Made by a program: the position numbers and the translations under genes
NCBI GenBank assembly: GCA_022844125.1
Contig: JALHMI010000026.1
Span: forward strand, 1-35,099
Length of the DNA: 35,099 nt
Source of the DNA: Pirellulales bacterium
Lineage (GTDB): Bacteria; Planctomycetota; Planctomycetia; Pirellulales; PALSA-1355
Reading direction: 5' to 3'
Notes under the pieces: generated by a model
What the model was told of the DNA's origin: nothing
The model's input: only the letters and a program-made list of their open reading frames with translations
The model's database searches: none
Shown here: in pieces, positions 15,659 to 24,053 of the stretch
Numbering within the stretch: the stretch's first letter is position 1
Layout of the letters: the number at the start of each line of letters is the position of its first letter

Positions 15659-16855
15659 TCACGAGCCTGCGTGCACGGTGACGACCAGGTATAGACCGGC
15701 ATCGCTGGGCTCTTCGCGTCCTGATTCGTCGGTCGTCGGAATATTGATGCCGCCCACGAGCACGGGCTTGCCGCGCGGCAGCCGCAGGCTGGTGGCAAAC
15801 TGCTGGGCCGCGACGTTGATCTGATCGATTTCGACGAGCGATTCGCCGTTCGACGTTCCGATCGTTTTCGGCTCACTCGGCTTTTTCCAGTTCGTGATCG
15901 TGCTGTGCAAGTCGATCAGCACGCCCTCGTCGGCGGATAAGGCCGTCGGCGTGACTTCGAGCAGCACGCCCAGGTGTGGCTCGGCGACGACGGGTTGATA
16001 ACCGATTCCCGGGCCGACCACCGGAATCGCCCCCAGCACGGTCGACTTGATTTGGCCGGACACCAGGTGCACGGTCTGACCGTTGAAGCTCGTGATCTGT
16101 CCGCGATAGCGGCGCGACTCGACAGGCAGAGCCGCCAGCGCGGCCGGATCGATCGGCGCGCCAGCCCGATTTGCTCCGGCGACTTTCGGTTCGAGCGAGG
16201 CGAGTTGCTCGCGCGTCAGCGAGAGCCACATGGCCTCGGTCGTGACCACCTGCAGCGTGCCGTTCTCGCGGCGGAGCATGTCCAGAAAGTCCTTCACCTT
16301 GGAATGCACTTCTTCGGTCTGGTTGACCGCCAGCGTGCTGCCGACTTCGGTGATCGATCCCGGGCCGCCAACTTCGTCCCACCTTTGCGGATCGACGGTC
16401 GTGGTGATCGCCTCGATCAGCGTGTCCATGTCGATGCGGTTTGCTATTTGAGGACGCTCACCGGTCGTGATCTGCGAAATCGCACCGCCGCGATTTCCGC
16501 CGCCCCCGCCGCCGGTACGGCCGCCTCCCGGCAGGGCGCCTGGCGAATCAGCGACTTGGAACATCCCACCGCCCATCCCGCCGCCACCCATGCCTCCCAT
16601 GCCGCCACCCATGCCTCCCATGCCGCCGCCCATCATTCCTCCGCTCATGGCGCCAGAAGACCGTGACGCACCGCCCACCGCCGGCAGGAAAGTCCCCTGG
16701 TAACGATAGCTGGGCGAGGGCACCACGAGGTCGACCACGCGATACACGCGCGTCACGAGCGGCGGATCTTTCTCGTCGTCGGTTGCGAGCACCGCTCCAC
16801 AGCTTGCAAGCAAATGCAACATTCCCAGGCAGCCAAGCATGCTAAGTCGTCTCAT
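15659..16855 (-). CDS. secretin-like lipoprotein with Gly/Met-rich linker
   Basis: This 398-residue protein begins with a lipoprotein-type signal peptide (LASC, Cys19 as the likely lipidated residue). It then has a VYRVVDLVVPSP segment typical of planctomycete secretin-like proteins, a low-complexity Gly/Met linker (68-98, many GGMGG) and a second Gly stretch (110-124). Next is a domain resembling secretin N-domains (LIEAITTTVDPQRWDEVGGPGSI to VHSKVKDFLDMLRRENG). The C-terminal half (IGYQPVVAEPHLGVLLEVTPTAL to GLYLVVTVHAG) resembles the secretin beta region but is short. It may form or assist an outer-membrane complex; I cannot say it forms a pore. Its start overlaps the stop of the upstream gene by 4 bases, the third gene of a sigma-factor operon. 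Confidence 0.65.
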   Translation of the reverse strand: MRRLSMLGCLGMLHLLASCGAVLATDDEKDPPLVTRVYRVVDLVVPSPSYRYQGTFLPAVGGASRSSGAMSGGMMGGGMGGMGGGMGGMGGGGMGGGMFQVADSPGALPGGGRTGGGGGGNRGGAISQITTGERPQIANRIDMDTLIEAITTTVDPQRWDEVGGPGSITEVGSTLAVNQTEEVHSKVKDFLDMLRRENGTLQVVTTEAMWLSLTREQLASLEPKVAGANRAGAPIDPAALAALPVESRRYRGQITSFNGQTVHLVSGQIKSTVLGAIPVVGPGIGYQPVVAEPHLGVLLEVTPTALSADEGVLIDLHSTITNWKKPSEPKTIGTSNGESLVEIDQINVAAQQFATSLRLPRGKPVLVGGINIPTTDESGREEPSDAGLYLVVTVHAGS

Positions 16856-17829
16856 GGCAAGTTCTCTCCGTTCTCGGTTTGCAGGGTCAAAAGTTGCTGC
16901 TCGGCCGCGCGGACCGAAGCCATCAGGTACACATCCTGCCGCGCCGCATCCACCAGTTCGCTCGCCCGCGGGCTGCGGCTCGCCAGCAGGGCCATCAGTG
17001 CTTCTTGCCGGCCGATGCCGCCGACCGACTGGCTCAGCCGTTCGACTGCCCGTGCGTCGTCGAGCGTTGAGAGGGCATGCGCGGCGGCCAGGCGCACCGG
17101 CCGCCGGGGATCGTCGAGAAACGCAGCCAGGTCGTCGATCGGCGGATTCTGAGCGCGTTTGAGCGCCGCCAGCGCGGCCTCCCGCTGTGTTGGCTCCGCC
17201 ACCAGGCTCAAGAACCGCGCGGCCGCTAGCGGCGACCGACTGGCCAAAAGTCGATCGAGGGCCAGCTCCTCCGGCGATGCGCCCCGCGCCTCGCCGCCGG
17301 TGACGATCTCTCGTTCTGTTTGGTCGGCGGCCACCAAGGGCTCCGCTTCCGCTCGTGCAGCACGGGCGCGGGCCAGCAGCAGCACGCGCTCGTAAGTGTT
17401 CGGTTCACGGACGAGCGGCTCCGCGGACTTTGGCGATGCACTCTTAGGATTCTCGGCAAGCGGAACGTTGTCTACCGGTTGCTCGGAGCGTGGCTGCTCC
17501 GCAGTAGCTTGCTCGACTGGCAAAGTCGCGCGAGCAGCGCCCCGATGCTTCGGCCGGGCCGCCTGCTCTTGTTGTTCAGCCTCTGGCAGGCTGCGAAGCA
17601 TCAACACGCTGGCGGCAATGGCCACCGCTGCAGCCACAGACCCGAGCCACGCCCATGCCCACCAAGACGTTGCGGGCTTTCGACGTGCGAGCTCTACTTG
17701 CCGCAGTTCATGCCATGCGCGCTCGAGCCGTTCCACGGCCTCGGCAGCCGCGGGCTGTTCGAGCTCCGGCCACTCGGCACCGGCCAGCAACCGCTCGAGT
17801 TCGTCGTCATCGGGTCGTCGGATCGACAT
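16852..17829 (-). CDS. single-pass membrane protein with HEAT-like repeats, probable anti-sigma factor
   Basis: This 325-residue protein has a cytoplasmic N-terminal helical region (1-52), one membrane segment (about 54-78), an acidic/Pro-rich linker, and a C-terminal region of short helical repeats rich in Ala and Leu (PVRLAAAHALSTLDDARAVERL) like HEAT repeats. It sits directly downstream of an ECF sigma factor gene, overlapping it by 23 bases, the usual place for a membrane anti-sigma factor. No zinc-binding HxxxCxxC motif is visible, so it is not the common ZAS type. The periplasmic HEAT-like part could sense or bind a partner, perhaps the secretin-like lipoprotein encoded next. The anti-sigma role is inferred from context. 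Confidence 0.6.
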   Translation of the reverse strand: MSIRRPDDDELERLLAGAEWPELEQPAAAEAVERLERAWHELRQVELARRKPATSWWAWAWLGSVAAAVAIAASVLMLRSLPEAEQQEQAARPKHRGAARATLPVEQATAEQPRSEQPVDNVPLAENPKSASPKSAEPLVREPNTYERVLLLARARAARAEAEPLVAADQTEREIVTGGEARGASPEELALDRLLASRSPLAAARFLSLVAEPTQREAALAALKRAQNPPIDDLAAFLDDPRRPVRLAAAHALSTLDDARAVERLSQSVGGIGRQEALMALLASRSPRASELVDAARQDVYLMASVRAAEQQLLTLQTENGENLP

Positions 17830-18352
17830 CGATTCGATTTCCTTCCGGGTTCAAATATCGCGCCAACCGCTGCTTGAGTCGTGCCCGAGCAACCGAGAGC
17901 GTGGCGTGTACGTTGGCCTCGCTGATCTCAGCCGCAATTGCAATCTCGGCGGTCGACAGCCCTTCGTACACGGCCAGCACCAGCACCTCGCGTTGCCTTG
18001 GCGGCAATTGTGAAACCTCTTTCGCTACCAGTACGCCGAGCTCCGCCGACAGCGCCGCGTCGATTGGTTCGCACGCGCTCGTGTCGACAGCCTCTGCGGC
18101 TTCGGCCAGCCCCGCATCACAACCGCGCCGGGTCCTGAGCCGATCGCGAAACACGTTCAGCACGACTCGCCACAGCCAGGTGCGAAACGCACTCTCGCCG
18201 CGAAACGACGGCCAACTGCGCACCGCACGGAGCAGCGCCTCGCCGACGACCTCCTCCGCCTCGTGGACGTCCCCAGTCAGCCGCGTGGCAAAGCGCAGCG
18301 CATCCGGCAGGAGCGCAAGCACCAGCTCATCGAGTGAGGGGGAGTTGTGCAC
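17807..18352 (-). CDS. ECF-type RNA polymerase sigma factor
   Basis: This 181-residue protein has the two ECF domains: sigma-2 (about 14-78; DVHEAEEVVGEALLRAVRSW and FRGESAFRTWLWRVVLNVFRDRLR) and sigma-4 (about 110-165; VSQLPPRQREVLVLAVYEGLSTAEIA with the recognition helix ISEANVHATLSVARARLKQRL). It should direct RNA polymerase to a dedicated promoter set, probably for an envelope response, since the two genes downstream encode a membrane protein and a secretin-like lipoprotein. Overlaps (23 and 4 bases) make the three genes one translational unit. The start at 18352 gives a normal N-terminus. The regulon is unknown. Confidence 0.92.
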   Translation of the reverse strand: MHNSPSLDELVLALLPDALRFATRLTGDVHEAEEVVGEALLRAVRSWPSFRGESAFRTWLWRVVLNVFRDRLRTRRGCDAGLAEAAEAVDTSACEPIDAALSAELGVLVAKEVSQLPPRQREVLVLAVYEGLSTAEIAIAAEISEANVHATLSVARARLKQRLARYLNPEGNRIDVDPTTR

Positions 18353-18454
18353 GAGGTGCCTCTAGTCCGCTCGTCCAACGTCGCCACGGCACGACTCACC
18401 TGATTAGACGAACGGGCGGCGCCGGCCTCAAAAAGAAAATGGGCCGTTCGGGGG

Positions 18455-18478
18455 AAAAAAGATGGCGGAATGCCGCTA
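18455..18478 (-). terminator. possible intrinsic terminator of the methyltransferase gene
   Basis: Read on the minus strand, a short stem (GCGG-catt-CCGC, extendable by a G-T and a T-A pair) overlaps the TAG stop and is followed by ATCTTTTTT. The stem is short, so strength is uncertain. The remaining bases to the sigma-factor gene (18353-18454) show nothing else clear. Confidence 0.4.
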
Positions 18479-20329
18479 TTCGCCCGCCAGCAGCTCGCGG
18501 TAGTTCAGCCTGGGGCGATACTTGCGCACCAGGCAAGCCTGCCAGGCGAGCATCTCGGCCGCGGCCGCGCCGGTCGGATAGGCGCGGAGCAAAAGCGGAC
18601 CGGGGAGGTTGCCCCAGGCTGCGCGGCGATCGGCCTGGAACTGGCTGGCCAGTCGCTCGCGGAGGTTCAAAGTCTCACCGGCGTACAGCCGCGACTTCCC
18701 GCCGGTCACCAGGTAGACGCCGCCTTCGGCCGGCAGCTTGCCGAGGTCGAGATCCTCCAGCGGCGTTTCGCGACCCAAGCGCGTGGGAGCAACCAGCACG
18801 GCTCCGCGGCTGCGGGCGAGCTTGGCTTGCTTCCGCAACTTGAGCGCGGCCAGTCGATACTCGAGCGGCTTGTGGCCGGGAGCGAACTGCATCGCAAGTT
18901 GATCGAACCGCGCGGCGAGCTGCGGATCGCAGAGGATCTCGTCGAGGCTGTCGGCCTCGTCGCCGTCGAGCATCGTTTCGAGCGCGATCTCGCTGGCGAA
19001 CAGGTACCCGTCGCACTCCGCCCAGCTAAGTCCGGTGCGCTCGCGCGTCGGTAGCTCGGCCAGTCGGCCCTGCTTGCGCAAGCGGAACAGCAGCGTGTTC
19101 CAGGTGCGCGGCTCGCCGACCAGTCCCAGCGACTTGCAACGCTCGACGAACGCCGCATCGAGATCGGGATCGGCCACGACGCGATCGGCCGAGAAGCCGT
19201 CGTGCGTTTCGGCAAACGCCGTGAGAATGCCTCGCAGCGTTTGTTCAAGCTGCGCCGTGTCGTGCCGCGGGCCGGCCGACGTCGCTGCTGAATCGACAAC
19301 TTGCTTCTTGCTCTTCGGTGCGCGTTTCTCGCCCAAGCGTCTGCCGTTCGCCGTCGTCGGAGCCGAGGCCAAGGGCTCGGCCGAGCCAACCAGCGGATCG
19401 CCCACGCGCGTGGCGTCTAGCCGCGCGAGGCCATGCCGTACGTAGTCTTCTGAAAGCTCGAACGCCAAGTGCCGGCGACCGAGCTTCTTCGCCACGACCA
19501 CCGTGCTCGCGCTGCCCGAGAACGGATCGACGACGAGTTCCCCTTCGTTGCTGCAGAAGCGAATGATCCGAGCCAGCAGTTGCTCGGGCATCTGGCAGCC
19601 GTGGAAACCGGCTCGCTCCTTGAACGTGCCGGCCACGCGCGGGAAGTACCAGGTGTCTTCGGCCGGCTGGAAACAGCTTCCCAGGTCCTGTGGCCGCAGC
19701 GTGAAGGTTTGCTCGCGATCCACAGTCGGTGCGATCTGCTCCGGCGACCAGGTTTCGGCTCCAGATTCATCGGGCGCATCAAGTTGACCGACGAACTCCG
19801 CCGGACGAATGATCCAGGTGTCGTCCGGCAGCCGACCCTTGCTGTTCGCGCGCTTGTCGCCATACACAAGCTGCCGGGCCGAAGGAATCCGATTCTCCGG
19901 TGCATCGGAGCGAAACGTGAATTGCTCGGCGTTCTTCACGAAGTGAAACAGGTGCGCGTGCGAACGGGTGAACTTCTGCTTGCAGTTTACGCCGAACGTG
20001 TAATACCAGATGACCCAACTGCGGCAGTGGAACCCCAGCGACTGACTCGTGAGCTTGAGCTCGGCTGCGTACTCATCGCCAATCGCGAGCCAGAAGGCAC
20101 CATCGTCCTTGAGCGCGTGGTGCACGGCTCCGATCCACTCGCGCGACCAGTCGAGATAGTGCTCGTGCTCCTTGCGGTCATCGTACACGTCGTACGAATA
20201 GCCGATGTTGAACGGCGGATCGGCGAACATCAGGTCGACCGAACCGGCGGGCAGCGACTTGAGTCCGGCGACGCAGTCGCCCGGGACGATCGTGTTCACG
20301 GCCGGAAGCGAACTATTTCGAGCAGACAC
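18476..20329 (-). CDS. beta-class DNA methyltransferase fused to a degenerate GIY-YIG domain
   Basis: This 617-residue protein has three parts. Residues 12-300 are an amino-methyltransferase of the beta order: catalytic motif [10 protein letters not shown] (37-44), a middle variable region likely to hold target recognition, then the AdoMet-binding [11 protein letters not shown] (267-276). Residues 300-355 are a low-complexity linker, and 355-530 an Ala/Leu-rich helical region I do not recognise. Residues 535-612 match GIY-YIG nucleases: GGVYLV, LYAGET (548-553) and Arg557. However, the catalytic Glu of the final helix (LENNLIKKY in the family) is Gln597 here ([11 protein letters not shown]). 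It should methylate adenine N6 or cytosine N4 in DNA; the second domain probably binds rather than cuts DNA. No restriction gene is adjacent. Confidence 0.8.
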   Translation of the reverse strand: MSARNSSLPAVNTIVPGDCVAGLKSLPAGSVDLMFADPPFNIGYSYDVYDDRKEHEHYLDWSREWIGAVHHALKDDGAFWLAIGDEYAAELKLTSQSLGFHCRSWVIWYYTFGVNCKQKFTRSHAHLFHFVKNAEQFTFRSDAPENRIPSARQLVYGDKRANSKGRLPDDTWIIRPAEFVGQLDAPDESGAETWSPEQIAPTVDREQTFTLRPQDLGSCFQPAEDTWYFPRVAGTFKERAGFHGCQMPEQLLARIIRFCSNEGELVVDPFSGSASTVVVAKKLGRRHLAFELSEDYVRHGLARLDATRVGDPLVGSAEPLASAPTTANGRRLGEKRAPKSKKQVVDSAATSAGPRHDTAQLEQTLRGILTAFAETHDGFSADRVVADPDLDAAFVERCKSLGLVGEPRTWNTLLFRLRKQGRLAELPTRERTGLSWAECDGYLFASEIALETMLDGDEADSLDEILCDPQLAARFDQLAMQFAPGHKPLEYRLAALKLRKQAKLARSRGAVLVAPTRLGRETPLEDLDLGKLPAEGGVYLVTGGKSRLYAGETLNLRERLASQFQADRRAAWGNLPGPLLLRAYPTGAAAAEMLAWQACLVRKYRPRLNYRELLAGE

Positions 20330-20386
20330 GGGCAGAACTCCATTTCAAGTTCTGGGCGAATTGAGCGGTTCATCCTCTGGCGCGCT

Positions 20387-20415
20387 ATCATAGCGAAATC
20401 GCGCGCGCCGCGCAA
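20387..20415 (-). promoter_or_regulatory. candidate promoter of the methyltransferase gene
   Basis: On the minus strand TATGAT (20387-20392) follows TTGCGC (20410-20415) by 17 bases and lies about 58 bases before the ATG at 20329. The -10 box is part of a GCTAT-C-ATAGC palindrome (20385-20395). The -35 match is weak. Confidence 0.35.
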
Positions 20416-20440
20416 TTCTCCTGGAGGGGAAAACGGGAAA

Positions 20441-20784
20441 GATTAACCGCTGAGGACGCGGAGGTTCGCAGAGGGGAAGGCTGAGAGACAGGGTGTAGGT
20501 CAGAAGTTTAGCCCGGAGGCATCGCCGACGGCGGGGTCCGGGCTGGATCATTCGCTTGGGACGGAGTTAGCCACTGAAGATCGCGAGGCCCAAACCGGCG
20601 GCCCACAGAATCGCGCCTGCGAGGAGCAGGACGGCGGCAACGCCTCGCCGCAACCGCAAACGGTCGCTAAAAGCGAACAGGCCGATCCCTTCCAAGATGG
20701 TGCCGAGTATGAGCAACACCGCGGCAGCGTTCATTCTTCAATCTCTCCTTCCTCCGCGTACCTCCGCGTCCTCTGCGGTCAATC
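20441..20784. repeat. inverted pair of ACCGC(A/T)GAGGACGCGGAGG repeats flanking a small gene
   Basis: The left arm (20441-20480) and the reverse complement of the right arm (20747-20784) agree at nearly every base, sharing GACGCGGAGGT and the surrounding GATTxACCGC and CGCxGAGG. The arms flank the 55-residue membrane gene at 20567-20734. The same repeat type occurs at 1413-1705 and 21365-21503. The right arm edge supplies the AAGGAG ribosome site of the small gene. The spacer 20481-20566 holds nothing I can identify. Confidence 0.75.
20567..20734 (-). CDS. small two-pass membrane protein, 55 residues
   Basis: The frame from ATG (20732-20734) to TAA (20567-20569) encodes two hydrophobic segments, AAAVLLILGTILEGIGLFAF and AAVLLLAGAILWAAGLGLAIF, joined by the basic turn SDRLRLRRGV, which predicts a hairpin with both ends outside and the loop in the cytoplasm. 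AAGGAG (20745-20750, minus strand) sits 10 bases before the ATG. The clean hairpin topology plus ribosome site make it a probable real gene, too short for many gene finders. The family is unknown. It lies between two arms of an inverted repeat. Confidence 0.6.
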   Translation of the reverse strand: MNAAAVLLILGTILEGIGLFAFSDRLRLRRGVAAVLLLAGAILWAAGLGLAIFSG

Positions 20785-20799
20785 TATCGCCTACCCAAC

Positions 20800-21342
20800 T
20801 CACCGGGCGCGCCACGCACCGAAGCTGAGCACTTCGGCAAACGCAAACCCCAGCGTGGCCATCGCCGTGCCGTGGACATCGGCCGCGCGGATCACCCGCT
20901 CGCCGAATTGCTGGTCGCGCGTGGCGCAGGCGTCGTGAATCACCTGGCACTTGTAGCCCAGATCGGCCGCGGCCCGGGTCGTGCCTTCGACGCACATGTG
21001 GCTCATCGCGCCACAGATCACCAGCGAGTCGACGCCTTGCTTGTCGAGGATCGACTTCAGGTCCGTCTGTGCAAACGAGTTGACGAAGTTCTTCGTCACG
21101 ACGACCTCGTTAGGCAGGGGCGCCACCGACTTGTGAATCTCGCTCCCCGGCGTGTTCGGCTGAAAGAACGGCGCCTCGGGCCCCGCGAACTCGTGCCGAA
21201 TGTGCACCAGCGGCAAGCCCTGCGTGCGAAACTGGTCGAGCAACTCCGCGGACGTGCGGCTGGCCTCGTCAATCCGCTCGAGCGGATAACGACCGCCCGG
21301 GAAGTAATCGTTCTGGATGTCGATCAGCAGCAGGGCCTTCAT
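20800..21342 (-). CDS. isochorismatase-family cysteine hydrolase
   Basis: This 180-residue protein matches the isochorismatase-like hydrolase family. The catalytic triad is visible: Asp8 (LLIDIQNDYF), Lys84 (VVTKNFVNSF) and the nucleophile Cys117 (GAMSHMCVEGTTRAAADLGY). Members hydrolyse nicotinamide, N-carbamoyl compounds, oxamate-like amides or isochorismate; the substrate cannot be assigned here. The length and motif order are normal. ATG 21342 is chosen; the upstream in-frame part (to 21393) reads through a dispersed repeat and is not coding. It follows uup on the same strand, separated by an inverted repeat pair, so co-transcription is doubtful. Confidence 0.9.
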   Translation of the reverse strand: MKALLLIDIQNDYFPGGRYPLERIDEASRTSAELLDQFRTQGLPLVHIRHEFAGPEAPFFQPNTPGSEIHKSVAPLPNEVVVTKNFVNSFAQTDLKSILDKQGVDSLVICGAMSHMCVEGTTRAAADLGYKCQVIHDACATRDQQFGERVIRAADVHGTAMATLGFAFAEVLSFGAWRAR

Positions 21343-21364
21343 CGCAGTGATTCCTGGTTTGAAG

Positions 21365-21503
21365 AGAATTTTAACACAGAGACACAAAGGCACGGAGTCA
21401 CAGAGGATGCGGCGACAATGAAGCGCTAAACGGTCACCCTCGTCCCACTTCTTCCCAAAACCCTCTGTGCCTCTGAATCTCTGTGGCTCAATGTTAAAGC
21501 TCC
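21365..21503. repeat. inverted pair of CACAGAGACACAAAGG-type repeats
   Basis: The left arm (21365-21406) reads TTTTAACACAGAGACACAAA onward. The right arm (21461-21503) is its imperfect reverse complement, with shared TTTAACA, CACAGAG and GCACAGAGG blocks. It fills the gap between uup (ending 21510) and the isochorismatase gene (starting 21342). Third example of this repeat type in the window. Confidence 0.7.
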
Positions 21504-21509
21504 TTCGCG

Positions 21510-23342
<1,833 letters not shown>

Positions 23343-23454
23343 GGCGGGCGAGACGGGCTGAAGCGGCAGATGGGTAAGGCGGCGGTTCCCCTCAATCATA
23401 CCGGGCTTGTGCCGCTTCGGTAATGCGAAGTGGGGGGCTGAGATGCGTGCTGCT

Positions 23455-23601
23455 GGGTGGCACTGTCTGGCTCGCCCAGCAGTGTTCTTCCCTGACCTTG
23501 CCTTGCACGCAACGCAACTCGATAGACACCGATTCTAGGGAGATACAGCAAGTCAAGACCACAAAGACAGGCACTGCTGGGCAAGCCAGTCAGATGCACC
23601 C
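23455..23601. repeat. MITE-like palindromic element, family 2 copy C (147 bp)
   Basis: The left end (23455-23484, GGGTGGCACTGTCTGGCT onward) and the reverse complement of the right end (23572-23601) agree at 25 of 30 positions, sharing GCCCAGCAGTG. The inner part (CCTTGCCTTGC) partly pairs too, so the whole element could fold into one hairpin. A second copy lies at 27958-28106. No transposase or clear target duplication is visible. It lies in the divergent gap upstream of uup and the RTX gene. Confidence 0.8.
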
Positions 23602-23682
23602 GAAGAGGTCGGCCACCGCATACCGCCGCTGCAAGTTCAGGCCGAAAGTTCGTCAGGGCGGCCACGGTTTGAACGGGCTTAG

Positions 23683-23815
23683 TTGATGAGCGATAGGCAT
23701 GCCGCGGGAGAAGATCCAGGCGATTTTGCGCGAGGAGCGCGGTCGGGACCTGGATGGCGAATGCATCGATGCCTTGGAGCGGTGCCACGGACCGTTCACG
23801 GCCGAAACGCGATAA
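23683..23815 (+). pseudogene. possible remnant of an HD-GYP-type response regulator C-terminus
   Basis: A 38-residue frame (23699-23815) reads MPREKIQAILREERGRDLDG then ECIDALERC, which resembles the tail of HD-GYP phosphodiesterases (typically PREKxxEILxxERGxxFDPxxVDAL). An LMSDR segment in another frame just upstream (from 23683) matches the ALTSDRPY motif that precedes it in such proteins, with a stop before it. This would be a frameshifted leftover of a gene otherwise lost. Similarity is judged by eye and is short. The rest of the 23400-24053 gap holds a family 2 element and nothing else I can identify. Confidence 0.3.
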
Positions 23816-24053
23816 GCTGCTGAGCGAAGTGGCCGCCATTTAGGACCGCTGTTGGTTGCTGACACTGCGACAATCTCGCATCAGAATCGCCCGCAAATCC
23901 GCCCTTTTCTGGTGTGCGCCAATTTGCGCGGATGGGCTAGAATGGGCACCCTCTCCAGTCGCGTTCGAGTCTGTTCCGCGCCCTGCGGCGTGGAAGTCGT
24001 CAGCAGGGAAGTTGCGACGCCGTCGAACCATCCAACCAACCGGGGGTAAGACC

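Noticed and set aside
18476-20329. Single-chain restriction-modification enzyme
   Set aside because: The GIY-YIG domain has Gln at the catalytic Glu position, so active cleavage is not supported; kept as a methyltransferase with a degenerate domain.
23396-23839. 147-codon minus-strand frame
   Set aside because: It reads through a family 2 palindromic element; the same false peptide arises from the other copy at 27958.
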